NCBI GenBank assembly: GCA_016714895.1
Contig: JADKBV010000007.1
Coordinates: forward strand, 140,409-204,408
Origin: Saprospiraceae bacterium
GTDB taxonomy: Bacteria; Bacteroidota; Bacteroidia; Chitinophagales; Saprospiraceae
DNA: 64,000 nucleotides
Direction of reading: 5' to 3'
Shown here: positions 52,732 through 62,032 of the stretch, piece by piece
Layout: every line of letters begins with the position of its first letter
How positions within the stretch are numbered: position 1 is the first letter of the stretch
The notes under the pieces: model-generated
Databases searched by the model: none
What the model was told of the DNA's origin: nothing
Seen by the model: the letters and a program-made list of their open reading frames with translations, nothing else
Made by a program: the position numbers and the translations under genes

Positions 52732-53733
52732 TTAAGCATCAGGAAAAACGGGAAGCGTCACTGAAAACCATTCTTCATTATCCATAATCAAAATACCTTT
52801 TCCTGAGATCAGGGTATACCTTTTGTTCAAATTGCTCAGACCTATACCGGTAGATTTTTCCTGATTTATTTTGGGTTGTTTTATGTTTTTAAAAACGAGG
52901 TTGTCTTTTTCCATAAAAAGATACACCGTCATCGGATAAGAAGGAGATATCATATTGTGTTTGACAACATTTTCAAGGAGCAACTGAAGGGCAAATGGCG
53001 GAATGGTGTATGCTGTATTTTGTATTTCTGCGTGTAAAACAAAACTATCACCAAGGCGGATTTTTTGCAGAAAAAAGTAATGTTGCATGAGTTCCAGTTC
53101 CTGTTCCAAAGGTATCAATGATTTTTCTCCCAATTCGAGAACAGACCTGTACAACTTTGAAAAACGGGTTGTATACCGAATGGCCAATTCGGGATTTTCA
53201 GGTATAATGGAAGCAAGTGTATTCAGGCTGTTGAATAAAAAATGTGGGTTGATTTGGTTTCGGAGTGCTTCATACTGAGAAAAAATCTGTTCTTTTTCAA
53301 GTTGCAGGGTTTTGACCTTCAGATTCATGTTTTCCAGTTTCAAAGCTTCATTTGACAAACGAAGTTCGTAGGCTTCAATGGCTTTGTGGATGATCACTTT
53401 GAGCTCTTCAAATTTCCAGGGTTTGGTGATATAGTAATAAATATTTCCTTTGTTGATGGCATCGATGATGGACGGCATATCGCTGTATCCGGTCAGAATC
53501 ATTCTGATGACATGTGGAAATGTATCTTTTACAGTTGCCAGAAACTCCACACCACTCATCGTAGGCATACGTTGGTCACTGATGATGACCTGCACCGGAA
53601 ACTTGTGTAAAATGTCTAAGGCATCTTCCGGGGTTTGAGCGGTAAACACCCTGTAAAACCTGCGAAATACGGCACTAAAGGCGACGAGGTTGTCGGCTTC
53701 ATCATCCAGATATAAGATAGAATGTGTTTCCAA
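52732..53733 (-). CDS. response-regulator/LytS-type histidine kinase hybrid
   Basis: 333 residues. The N-terminus is a receiver domain (SILYLDDEADNLVAF, VIISDQRMPTMSGVEF with Asp, YYITKPWKFEELKV), followed by a coiled coil (about 125-155). A LytS-type His_kinase domain follows with QINPHFLFNSLNTLASIIP. An HATPase segment (LLLENVVKHN, STGIGLSNLNKRYTLISGKG) completes it. No membrane anchor, so it is cytoplasmic and receives its input through the receiver domain. It pairs with the LytTR regulator 11 bp downstream. A receiver at the N-terminus of a LytS kinase indicates a phosphorelay from some other kinase. Confidence 0.88.
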   Translation of the reverse strand: METHSILYLDDEADNLVAFSAVFRRFYRVFTAQTPEDALDILHKFPVQVIISDQRMPTMSGVEFLATVKDTFPHVIRMILTGYSDMPSIIDAINKGNIYYYITKPWKFEELKVIIHKAIEAYELRLSNEALKLENMNLKVKTLQLEKEQIFSQYEALRNQINPHFLFNSLNTLASIIPENPELAIRYTTRFSKLYRSVLELGEKSLIPLEQELELMQHYFFLQKIRLGDSFVLHAEIQNTAYTIPPFALQLLLENVVKHNMISPSYPMTVYLFMEKDNLVFKNIKQPKINQEKSTGIGLSNLNKRYTLISGKGILIMDNEEWFSVTLPVFPDA

Positions 53734-53736
53734 AAA

Positions 53737-54039
53737 TTATTTCGATTTATAACCGGACAAAAATACAATTAAAAAGAGAGCTGTGGTAAGGAACATATAA
53801 AACTTCCAGACGCCTTCCATATTGGGTGTTCCTCCTTTTGAATCCAGAAGCAGGAAATATATAAAACGTATGGCTACAACCCACAGGATGAGATTGACAA
53901 AAATCCACAATAGTTTTGTGGAAACGACTATTTTCAACCAGGTGATCAGGATAAGTTTTGACAATAAATAAATGCCATGGGTAATCAGGATGGCGTAAAT
54001 AATGAGACAGATGAGAACAAATCCAAGAAGTATGCCCAT
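53737..54039 (-). CDS. small membrane protein of unknown function
   Basis: 100 residues with three hydrophobic segments (GFVLICLIIYAILITHGIYL, LLWIFVNLILWVVAIRFIY, FLTTALFLIVFLSG) and a short polar loop. It is the first gene of the five-gene operon and lies 3 bp upstream of the hybrid kinase, so they are co-translated. It may be a membrane partner of the kinase; this is inferred from position only. Confidence 0.6.
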   Translation of the reverse strand: MGILLGFVLICLIIYAILITHGIYLLSKLILITWLKIVVSTKLLWIFVNLILWVVAIRFIYFLLLDSKGGTPNMEGVWKFYMFLTTALFLIVFLSGYKSK

Positions 54040-54302
54040 AAAAAATGATTTGTTTCAAAGGTAACTTTCCGGTTCTGTTTTGAGGCTACCAACTGTTGTG
54101 AATGCGGAAAAAAGCGTTGTGAACAGGGAATAAACCATCCTTTTCCGAAAAGAAAAAGTAACAAAAATGTGTAGTAAAACAAGGTAAAATGATGATATAA
54201 GTATGTTTTTGTTTAATCATGAAATAAATAATATTAAACAAAAAGCAACTCTTTTGACCATCTCTGCACTTTATAAAGTATTAAATCATAAAAAAATAAA
54301 AT

Positions 54303-55219
54303 ATGAAATCTTTAAATGTATTTTTATTTGTCATTTTAGGTCTGTTTACGTTTACATCTTGTAATGATGATGACGATACCCAAAAAACAATTGTAGATCT
54401 AGTTGTTGAAAATCCTGATTTCAGTATTCTGGAAGCAGCGGTAATACATGCCGGCATTACAGAATCCTTAAAAAGTGGAAACATTACGGTTTTTGCACCA
54501 AACAATGAAGCTTTCAAAACTATCGGTATCAACAGTGAAGCGGATATCAAAGCGATCGACAAAACAGCGGTTGCTGCAATTCTTACTTATCACGTTATTC
54601 CATCATTGGTTCCTGCATCAGCTATCGCAACAGCATCCAACACAGAAATTACCATGTTGGATGGTGGTAAAGCATATGTAACCAAAAATGCTTCCGGTGT
54701 TTCTGTCAACGGTGCCAAAGTAACTACGGCAGACCTGAAAGCTGAAAACGGTGGTTTGATCCATGTGATTGATGCTGTCATCCTCAATGAAACCAGAAAT
54801 ATTGTTGCCATTGCTCAGGCATATCCGGAATTGTCTTATCTGGTAGCTGCGGTTTTGAGAGCCAATGAAGGAAATACCAAAGTTGTGGATATCCTGTCAA
54901 GCGCAGGTCCGTTTACAGTATTTGCACCGACAAATCAAGCCTTTATCAATGCAGGTTTCACCACGATTGCCTCTATTCAGGCTGCTAATCCGAATACTTT
55001 AGCCAATATTCTTACTTACCCGTAATTGCGGCAAGAGTATATTCCAGCAACCTGACCACAGGAACAGTAGCAACGGCACAAGGAAGTAATGTTACGATCA
55101 ATGCCTCTACAGGAACTGTCAAAGGTACCAACAATATGTCACCTTCTAATATTGTCAATGTAAACATACCTGCCAGCAATGGTGTGGTCCATGTAATTGA
55201 TACTGTATTGTTACCATAA
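54303..55219 (+). pseudogene. two-domain FAS1 (fasciclin) lipoprotein, broken by a one-base frameshift
   Basis: A lipoprotein signal (FTFTSCNDDDD) leads into two FAS1 domains. The first domain (about residues 26-160) is intact: IVDLVVENPDFSILEA, ITVFAPNNEAF, LTYHVIPSLV and GLIHVIDAVIL. In the second, LSYLVAAVLRAN and FTVFAPTNQAF follow, but the frame stops at TAA after ILTYP (near 55023). With one base added near 55013 the reading continues as VIAARVYSSNL ... VVHVIDTVLLP to TAA 55217-55219. A terminator follows. FAS1 proteins mediate adhesion. The break is either a real mutation or a sequencing error. Confidence 0.82.
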
Positions 55220-55253
55220 GTTCGTTTTTCATAAAAGTCAGCGTAATTATTTT

Positions 55254-55289
55254 AAGCCCGCTATAGTAAGATATTGCGGGCTTTTTTTG
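55254..55289 (+). terminator. intrinsic terminator after the FAS1 gene
   Basis: An 8-bp stem, AAGCCCGC (55254-55261) with GCGGGCTT (55276-55283), is followed by a T-run (55282-55288). It lies 34 bp after the restored stop codon of the FAS1 gene. Confidence 0.85.
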
Positions 55290-55470
55290 TAAATGTAAGA
55301 TTATTTACAAATATTGTACACTTGAGATAAATGAGTTTTTATATTCATGTTAATGTAGGCATGTTTTGCTTTAGCAGTTGTAATGGATTTTTCAGATACT
55401 TTTGAAAAAAAAAGACCAAACCATAATAAATGTCATTACATTTGTTTTTTGAACAATAAACAAATACGTA

Positions 55471-55878
55471 ATGACCACACATCAATCTTCAAAAGTACTG
55501 CACATTAGTTTATGGGTAGTACAAATCCTGTTGGCAGCAGCATTTGGCATGGCCGGCTTTCTGAAAATTAGTTTGCCATTAACTGAATTGGCTGCAAAAG
55601 GGATGGGTTTTGTAAATCATACTCCTGAAATGATGGTACGATTTATTGGTGCATCTGAACTTGCCGGTGCGTTAGGATTAATTCTTCCTGCGGTATTACG
55701 AATCAAACCCATATTAACACCAATTGCTGCTGCAGGGCTGGCGGTGATTATGTTATTGGCAGCCAAAGAACATATAGAACAAAATGAATCTGTAATGGCT
55801 AATGTTATTTTATTTTTGTTGGCATCATTTGTTGCCTGGGGCAGATTTACAAAAGCACCGATTCAGGCAAAAAACTGA
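55471..55878 (+). CDS. DoxX-like small membrane protein
   Basis: 135 residues with four membrane segments: ISLWVVQILLAAAFGMAGF, a second around GASELAGALGLILPAVLRI, ILTPIAAAGLAVIMLLAA and MANVILFLLASFVAW. The pattern fits the DoxX-like (DoxX_2) family, related to the DoxD subunit of thiosulfate:quinone oxidoreductase, but its own role is unknown. It stands alone with 180 bp of AT-rich DNA upstream. Confidence 0.8.
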   Translation: MTTHQSSKVLHISLWVVQILLAAAFGMAGFLKISLPLTELAAKGMGFVNHTPEMMVRFIGASELAGALGLILPAVLRIKPILTPIAAAGLAVIMLLAAKEHIEQNESVMANVILFLLASFVAWGRFTKAPIQAKN

Positions 55879-56215
55879 GTTCATTTCCCGAATGCTCGGG
55901 TGTACAGTTTGTACTTTTGTACCCAGTCTTAAAACCGCACCATGAAATCGGTAACATATACTTAAAAAAAATGGTTTTGGTGCCTGACCACATCATTACA
56001 TAAAATCAGAAGCTTAAAGTATGTAAAAAAATAATGAGTATGATCAGGAAAATGGTGAATTTTTAAAATGAAATAAACCGAAGTCATCATCAAAAATTAA
56101 AATCTCAGACCCATTATAAAAGCAACCACGGAAAGCTTATTCTCATAAAAAGAGTCATTGGCTACCCAAAACATTGTTTTATAAAGTTAAGTAAAATGAA
56201 TAATAAATAGAAAAT
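55879..56215. other. intergenic region upstream of the serine hydrolase
   Basis: 337 bp, AT-rich, with no frame, repeat or hairpin I can support. A promoter for the serine hydrolase should be near 56150-56210. Confidence 0.35.
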
Positions 56216-57400
56216 ATGAAATTCAAAATCTTCCTTGGTTTAATGTTAAATTTGAGTTTAGCGTTTGGACAAAATCAACAAATTACAAAGCTTGACGGGA
56301 ATAATATTGCTTTCGTAGAAATTGATAAAACTGTAAAACTCCTGATGGACAAGGCCAATGTTCAAGGTTTGAGTTTGTCGATACTTAATAAAAACCAACC
56401 AGCCTATATAAAATCCTACGGATTTAAAAACATGGATAAAGGCGAGTATTTAGATACTTCAACGGTTTTGTATGCTGCATCATTTAGCAAGGCAGTATTT
56501 GGTTACTTGACCATGAAATTGGTACAGGAAAAAGTAATCGACTTGGATACACCGCTATACAAATATTTGAGCAAACCCATTTCGGAATACGAGTATTTCT
56601 CAGACCTGAAATCCGACGACAGATGTACATTGATGACCGCAAGAATGTGTTTAAGCCATACAACAGGACTTCCAAATGTTAGATGGGTCCATCCAACAAC
56701 AGGTGAGGAAGACACTCTTGGTGTTATGAAAATATATTTTACACCGGGAGAAAAATATGCTTATTCGGGTGAAGGTATAAAACTTTTGCAATTAGTCGTA
56801 GAAGAAATAACCAAAAAAAATGTTGAAGAATTGGCACAGGAAAAAATCTTCAAACCAATAGGTATGACAAGAACAGGTTATATTTGGCATGAAAGATTTG
56901 ATGATAATTATGCAATCGGGCACCTGGCTGACAATACACTTAACCCCAAAAAAAAGCGAACCAAACCGGTTGCCGGAGCTTCTTTGGTAACCACAATTGC
57001 GGACTACACGAGATTTATAGATTATTTGATGAAACAAAAAGGTTTAGACAAAAAACTGTTTAAAGAAATGATTTCACCGCAAATTGAAATACTTTCAAAA
57101 ACACAATTTCCTGTTATCACAGAAGAAACAACAACGGAAAACAAAGCAATAAATTTATCGTACGGTCTTGGTTGGGGACTTTTGAAATGCAAATACGGCA
57201 GAGCATTTTTTAAAGAAGGGCATGATGATGCCTGGAGAAACTACAACATTAATTTTATTGACAAAGGAATTTCAATTATTATCATCACCAACAGTGCCAA
57301 CGGAGAATTCATTTTTAAAGAATTATTAGAAACCTTAATAGGCGATACTTTTACACCCTGGAAATGGGAAGGATATTTTCCAATCGGCTACAAGAAGTAA
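56216..57400 (+). CDS. secreted serine hydrolase of the beta-lactamase (class C/PBP-like) family
   Basis: 394 residues with a signal peptide (LSLAFGQ). Motifs of the class C/penicillin-binding fold: SxxK in AASFSKAVFGYLTMKL (Ser in SFSK), YxG in AYSGEGIKLLQLVVEE, and a late HxG-like region at FKEGHDDAWRN. Such proteins are often esterases or D-aminopeptidases, not resistance enzymes. No antibiotic role is indicated. It stands alone. Confidence 0.85.
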   Translation: MKFKIFLGLMLNLSLAFGQNQQITKLDGNNIAFVEIDKTVKLLMDKANVQGLSLSILNKNQPAYIKSYGFKNMDKGEYLDTSTVLYAASFSKAVFGYLTMKLVQEKVIDLDTPLYKYLSKPISEYEYFSDLKSDDRCTLMTARMCLSHTTGLPNVRWVHPTTGEEDTLGVMKIYFTPGEKYAYSGEGIKLLQLVVEEITKKNVEELAQEKIFKPIGMTRTGYIWHERFDDNYAIGHLADNTLNPKKKRTKPVAGASLVTTIADYTRFIDYLMKQKGLDKKLFKEMISPQIEILSKTQFPVITEETTTENKAINLSYGLGWGLLKCKYGRAFFKEGHDDAWRNYNINFIDKGISIIIITNSANGEFIFKELLETLIGDTFTPWKWEGYFPIGYKK

Positions 57401-57727
57401 ATGGCACCAAAACAAAACATAAGTTTTGTAATATTGCGGGTTCGGGCGTGTATTGTAATTCAACGGTGGTACTTCACCCTCGCTGGCGCATGTTTGTAAC
57501 TTGTGCCTTCATCTCACTGATTTAAATTAAGTAAAATCATTAAGCCAGCCGTAGAACCTAAAGGAATAGATTTTGCGGAGTGTTACCATATACGATCACC
57601 GGTTTATACCATTTTATGATTTTTACATCTGGTTTTGAGTAGCGGGTTTTCCGTTTGACAATATGACCATTTCTGGAAAAATATAAACAAATAAAGCGTA
57701 TTAAAAGAAAATCATTATTTTTGTATT
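57401..57727. other. intergenic region with a dispersed repeat
   Basis: 327 bp. It contains CAACGGTGGTACTTCACC and a TTTGTAACTTGTGCC segment that recurs in altered form near 60062-60085, so it is part of a short dispersed repeat. No gene. A promoter for the HicB gene is likely in its last 60 bp. Confidence 0.4.
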
Positions 57728-57952
57728 ATGAACCGAAAAATAAAATTAACCGCAGTCATTGAAAAGGAAGATAACATGTATATCTCTCTTTGTCCTGAAC
57801 TGGATATTGCCAGTCAGGGAGAAACAAAAGACGAAGCAAAATCTAATCTTATCGAAGCGATTGAGTTATTTTATGAAATGGCTTCAGAAAGTGAAATCAG
57901 CAAGCGACTTCATAATGATATACAAATCACTACTGTGACAGTAAACGTGTAA
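57728..57952 (+). CDS. HicB-like antitoxin
   Basis: 74 residues with the HicB RNase-H-like fold: LTAVIEKEDNMYISLCPELD, IASQGETKDEAKSNLIEAIELF. There is no separate DNA-binding tail, as in short HicB proteins. In type II HicAB systems it neutralises HicA. The HicA gene follows 6 bp later. HicA-first order is common; here antitoxin is first. Confidence 0.82.
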   Translation: MNRKIKLTAVIEKEDNMYISLCPELDIASQGETKDEAKSNLIEAIELFYEMASESEISKRLHNDIQITTVTVNV

Positions 57953-57958
57953 ACCTTC

Positions 57959-58168
57959 ATGAAAAAGCTTTCCGGAAAAGATGTTTGTTTGATACTCTCA
58001 AAATTTGGATTTGTAAGTGTCAGACAAAAAGGAAGTCATGTGATCATGCAAAAAACAACAGAAATAACAACCATCACAGTTCCTGTGCCATTACATAAAG
58101 AAATTAAAACAGGCACCCTTCATTCAATCATCAGACAATCAGGTCTTACAAAACCTGATTTTGAATGA
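57959..58168 (+). CDS. HicA-like mRNA interferase toxin
   Basis: 69 residues of the HicA double-stranded-RNA-binding-like fold: SGKDVCLILSKFGFVSVRQ, the catalytic His in RQKGSHVIMQK, VPVPLHKEIKTGTLHSII and RQSGLT. HicA cleaves mRNA and is held by HicB. The pair overlaps by operon (6 bp apart). It is a small plasticity-associated module in an accessory region. Confidence 0.85.
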   Translation: MKKLSGKDVCLILSKFGFVSVRQKGSHVIMQKTTEITTITVPVPLHKEIKTGTLHSIIRQSGLTKPDFE

Positions 58169-58644
58169 TTTCTAGTTTCTATATTAGAAACTGTCGCCGC
58201 TATAAAATATTTACTTTTTCCTAAATCGAAAAAATGACCAAGATTACACATTAGCACAAATAAAATCCGTGGAATCTGCGTAATCCACTATCTCCGTGAT
58301 TCTGACAAAAGGAGGCAAATAATAAAAAAAGGGCTGATTATTTTGCCGACGCTGTCGGCAACAATTTTACTCACCCCCTTTCCCCTCTCTTGAAAAAGAA
58401 GGGTGTGGCTTGCGGCCTATGGTTTTCGTTTAACATCAAGGTTGTTGTGATGCAAAAACAAGTTAAAAACAGTTTTAAAATCTAGCATTAAAGCACAAAA
58501 GCCAGACCCTGTGCGTCACCCTTCCATTTTAAGGGAAGGGAGGGGATGGGTAAGAAATGAATCAATGCGCAGCATTGAAAAAGAACACTTTATTAAACCG
58601 TAAAGTCAATGTGAAAACAAAAACCAAATACCTGAAACCCAATT
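58169..58644. other. intergenic region with a MITE-like inverted repeat
   Basis: 476 bp. Between about 58368 and 58556 two halves mirror each other: TTTTACTCACCCCCTTTCC at the left and GGAGGGGATGGGTAAGA at the right, each with its own short hairpin (TTGAAAAAGAAGGGTG, then ACCCTTCCATTTTAAGGG). This suggests a non-coding mobile or dispersed repeat. No gene. Confidence 0.5.
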
Positions 58645-59265
58645 TTACACCGGGAGTCTTTTTGCCTGCCAGGTGATTTGCCCTCTGTGGTTGGCATAAT
58701 GTTCCACCACGTGAAACCATTTGCAATAGTTATTCCAATTCCAATCTTTTGTTTCTCCTGACAACAACCAATTGTCATCACGTTTACTCAATCCTTCATT
58801 GGTTTTTGTTCTGACTTCTTCGTACATATCCCTGTAGAAACTGAGTGGATTGCCTTTGATTTCATTTCTTGCCTTTTCGCCCAGATCCATGGCAACAGCC
58901 CATTTTTCTTTATTGGCCGGTGAAAAATCATCCAGATTGTCAAAGGTAATATCCTGATAAATGACTTCTGTTGCCGCAAGGTGCCAGATAAGCGCACCAA
59001 TCGTATTTGCATCTTTGTCGTGTAAATGATCCAATTGGGCAATAGTTAGTTTGGAATTATACCTGAAGACAGTATCGCGGATCCAATCCAACATAGATAC
59101 TAAAGTACCTATATGAGGCGTATATCCTTTTTTGGGTCCGATATGGTTTATATTGTCGCTTATTGTTGGGTTTTCAATTATGTTTTGACCGGAAAGCATG
59201 ACGGCACCTAATCCACCCATTCCCAGATTGAGAGCAAAATCTCTGCGTGTTACCTTGTTTTTCAT
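58645..59265 (-). CDS. Tat-exported DinB-like protein
   Basis: 206 residues. It begins with a twin-arginine signal (VTRRDFALNLGMGGLGAVML), then a DinB four-helix fold: LVSMLDWIRDTVFRY, LIWHLAATEVIYQDITF with a metal-binding His, and WFHVVEHYANHRGQI with further His. DinB-like proteins are metal-dependent enzymes of unknown substrate; some are mycothiol or bacillithiol transferases. Tat export implies folding with cofactor in the cytoplasm before export. It stands alone. Confidence 0.82.
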   Translation of the reverse strand: MKNKVTRRDFALNLGMGGLGAVMLSGQNIIENPTISDNINHIGPKKGYTPHIGTLVSMLDWIRDTVFRYNSKLTIAQLDHLHDKDANTIGALIWHLAATEVIYQDITFDNLDDFSPANKEKWAVAMDLGEKARNEIKGNPLSFYRDMYEEVRTKTNEGLSKRDDNWLLSGETKDWNWNNYCKWFHVVEHYANHRGQITWQAKRLPV

Positions 59266-60380
59266 TTTTATTATTTTTTTGATATAACGAAATTAAAGCG
59301 CGATTTGTATTTTTTAAAGGGAAGAAATATATTTTTTTATTCCGAAAGACGAATTGAAAATTTCGAGGTAAGTGATTTGATAGCTATTTTGTATGTTACA
59401 ATGGAATATGACAAAACGGATGTTTAAAACAAAGTGAAAAAAAATACTTCTTGTTATTTGGACAGGGGTAAATTTCCGATTGCTAAGGTATCCCAACCAG
59501 ACATACACGAACACCGCACGATGGTCGTTTGTAACTTCGACCCTTTGCATAACGAATTTGTTATTCGTCATCTTGTAGTTGCAAACAATTACGATCGAGG
59601 GTCTTCTATATGATTTTCCTTCGCCTCAAGCCGCCGGGGCTTTTACTTTTTCTCTCGTCTTATGGGACGAGACCGGAAAAGTAAACAAAAGGTCTAGGCT
59701 CAAAAAAGGTGATTGCGAACTTTTAATGGCATTCAATCGCCTCAAGCCGGCGGGGCTTTTACTTTTGTCATTGCCACAAAAGTAAACAAAAAGGCTAGGC
59801 TCAAAAAAGGTGATTGCGCACTTTGGCATTGCATAAAGTTCTGATCATGCTGCGTGTGCGCACCGTGTATGCCAAATCTATCACACGGATCGGTCTGGTA
59901 TTTGTGTTTCGTTTACAAAGGCAAGCACTCCGGTTTTACACTTCGACTCGTGCTTGGCATCCGATTTGTCAACACTATCACTGGTTTTGAGCCGGATTTG
60001 TCGTACAAAGGAGATTGGTCAAAAACAGAAATATTTTAAGGAATATCTTCGCCTCTGTAGCCGGCACAAGTTTGTTACTTGTGCCTTACCATCAAAATAT
60101 ATCAAATATAATATTCGTTTTCCTTAACACCAGCCACAAAATCTGTGATTTAGCCAAAAAAAATTCTTTGCAATACCCTGGTCCATACACAATCTTTCAA
60201 AAAGTCAACCCCCATACTTGAAAACATTTTATATTTTTAGTACGATAAGGACATTCAAAATCAAAAGAGTACTATCAACAATTAACGAATATATGGTGTT
60301 GTTTTTTGAAGGAAGGATGGAATACAAGTATTAGTGACAATTCCGAATAACCCAACTTCTGTTTTATAGAACAATAACAA
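59266..60380. other. 1.1-kb intergenic region with duplicated dispersed repeat
   Basis: No protein-like frame. At 59621-59722 and 59737-59825 two copies of a segment occur, each opening with TCGCCTCAAGCCG and ending with AAAAAAGGTGATTGCG. Both contain TTTTACTTTT and AAAAGTAAAC facing each other, so each can form a hairpin. From about 60053 to 60090 a palindrome GGCACAAGTTTGTTACTTGTGCC follows. The short plus-strand frames here are chance. Confidence 0.5.
59621..59825. repeat. two tandem copies of a hairpin-forming dispersed repeat
   Basis: Copy 1 is 59621-59722 and copy 2 is 59737-59825. They share TCGCCTCAAGCCG(C/G)CGGGGC at the start and GGCTCAAAAAAGGTGATTGCG at the end. The halves of each pair through TTTTACTTTT/AAAAGTAAAC. 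Spacing and orientation are the same. Confidence 0.6.
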
Positions 60381-61007
60381 ATGAACGATTACAGAAAATA
60401 TTTTATACAATCGGTAAAGGAGAATTATCCGAACGATTTCGACCTTATTCTTGCCGAAACAAACAGGCATTATGATATTATATCTGTAGACACATCATTT
60501 GCAAAAACTTCGAAAAACCCAATTGACAAACGACTTGGTTTTTGTTCATACTTTTTAGCACTCATTAAGGTACTTGACTCAAGAGCTGAAACATTTGAAA
60601 ATATTCGAAAAATATGCCTTCAAATTACCATAAAATATGTCCAACCTAAAAGTAAAATTCATCAGGTTTTCAAACGACTGGTTCCAAAAATGACCGGCAC
60701 CTGGCCCGGACAGATTTTAATCAAAGCCTTTCACAAACGAGTCAGTGTTAACACGAATGCTGATGGTTTTATCGCCAACATCATAACAGACAAAAAAGAA
60801 ACGTTTGGGCTTGGTTATGGTGTGGACATCATTGAATGTGGAATTTGTAAATTGTTTACTAAACACAACTATTCAAAATATGTATCCATCCTTTGTGAAG
60901 TTGACGAAATAACCTCGGCACTCGCAGGACTTCAGCTATACAGAAAAGGAACCATTGCAAACGGTGCAAAAAAATGCGATTTTAGATTTAAACCCGAAAA
61001 AACATAA
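60381..61007 (+). CDS. ATC-hydrolase-like protein (L-2-amino-thiazoline-4-carboxylate hydrolase family)
   Basis: 208 residues. SYFLALIKVLDSRAETFENI, VPKMTGTWPGQILIKAF, FGLGYGVDIIECGICKLF and the closing GAKKCDFRFKP match the ATC-hydrolase-like family (a CDFRF-type ending is characteristic). The name comes from a cysteine-synthesis route in Pseudomonas, but most members have no tested function. Alone between two repeat-rich regions. Confidence 0.75.
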   Translation: MNDYRKYFIQSVKENYPNDFDLILAETNRHYDIISVDTSFAKTSKNPIDKRLGFCSYFLALIKVLDSRAETFENIRKICLQITIKYVQPKSKIHQVFKRLVPKMTGTWPGQILIKAFHKRVSVNTNADGFIANIITDKKETFGLGYGVDIIECGICKLFTKHNYSKYVSILCEVDEITSALAGLQLYRKGTIANGAKKCDFRFKPEKT

Positions 61008-61184
61008 AGTAAGATAACGTTAAAAAAAAAGCAGCCCCTGAAAATTCTCTGTTGGCGTAAACTTTCCCTTCGATGATGCTAGTTTGAAAGTAACACAAGG
61101 CTTCCACAAAAGAAAAATTGTAGGTTTAAGTCTTAAACCTGTCTTTTTCAAAAAAATAATAGTTGGTTAGATATTATAACAAGA
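61008..61184. other. intergenic region before the 42-bp repeat array
   Basis: 177 bp with no gene or structure that I can support. Confidence 0.3.
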
Positions 61185-61544
61185 CCATTTCCAAAAGGAA
61201 AAACAAGGAATCAGGTATGATAACAGCCATTTCCAAATGGAAAAAACATGGAACAGATATAAAACTACCCATTTCCAAATGGAAAAATAGTAAAACAATC
61301 CTGAAACTATCCATTTCTATATGGAAAAATCCTAAACCGGACTTGTAACCTGTTTTTTTCAAATGGAAAAAGTGTGTTTCGAAATTAAAACTGCTTTTTT
61401 CCAAATGGAAAAAACACGAAACAGGTTTGAAACCTAAAATTTCCAATTGGAAAAACAGCAAAACAGTCTTGATACCTAAAATTTCTAAATGGAAAAAACA
61501 TAAAACGGATATGTAAGCTGATTTTTCTACATGGAAAGCCCGAT
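61185..61544. repeat. 42-bp-period tandem repeat array with palindromic cores
   Basis: Eight units of exactly 42 bp start at 61185, 61227, 61269, 61311, 61353, 61395, 61437 and 61479, and a partial ninth starts at 61521. Each has a core close to TTTCCAAATGGAAAAA, a near-palindrome, followed by a variable AT-rich segment. Unit period is strict though sequence identity outside the core is low. Open frames in both strands show 14-residue periodicity for this reason and are not convincing genes. Iteron-like or protein-binding function is possible. Confidence 0.85.
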
Positions 61545-61915
61545 AGTTTGTCCCCTAATTGTTTTAAGTTTTTGGATATTATGTTGTTATGGCTGCTACT
61601 ACTTTCTATTTACCGATGAAAGGTTAGTTTATATGGGTGGAAAACTATGATATCAATACTTCCGGAGAAAAAATGTCCTGACATCAAAATCTTTTGAAAA
61701 AATGCCAAAAGTTTATCAATCATCTTTCTGTTATTGTGTGTCAATAGAAGGTTTTACGTAGTTCCGGACAGGTTTCCTTTTTTTTAAAAAAATGTTATAA
61801 AATCCCTACACTTTTATTTTGATCGGTAAAACATGTATTTTACAACACAAAACGATACCAATCAAAACGAAAATAGCCCACCAAAATCCCGATACATAGA
61901 GAAATCATATATATA
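61545..61915. other. intergenic region after the repeat array
   Basis: About 370 bp. No protein-like frame, repeat or terminator I can support. Confidence 0.3.
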
Positions 61916-61916
61916 A

Positions 61917-62020
61917 AAGTTGCTAATATCGCATTTTTTTTGGACAAAAGTTGCGGAAGTCGCAACTTTTTCTAAAAAAGTCTACTAAAAAGGAAACAAA
62001 GTTGCGACTTTAGCAACTCT
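61917..62020 (+). promoter_or_regulatory. series of three related hairpins upstream of the DUF6261-type gene
   Basis: Three similar AGTTGC...GCAACT units lie in a row. The second is a perfect 10-bp stem (AAAAGTTGCG 61946-61955 with CGCAACTTTT 61961-61970, 5-nt loop) and T-rich after it, like an intrinsic terminator. The third is AGTTGC with GCAACT (62000-62018) and then a T-run. The first (61917-61935) is degenerate. They end before the promoter of the next gene. Confidence 0.6.
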
Positions 62021-62032
62021 TTTTTGAAAATT

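Noticed and set aside
59579..60221. Short plus-strand frames
   Set aside because: They cover the duplicated non-coding repeats.
61174..61461. Open frame of 95 codons with 14-residue repeats on the minus strand, and 61163-61348 on the plus strand
   Set aside because: Periodicity comes from the DNA repeat; both strands are open, no ribosome-binding context, and residues such as FFHLE repeats are low-complexity.
61185..61544. 42-bp repeats as a CRISPR array
   Set aside because: The conserved part is a 16-bp core, with no separate repeat and spacer of typical size, and no cas genes.
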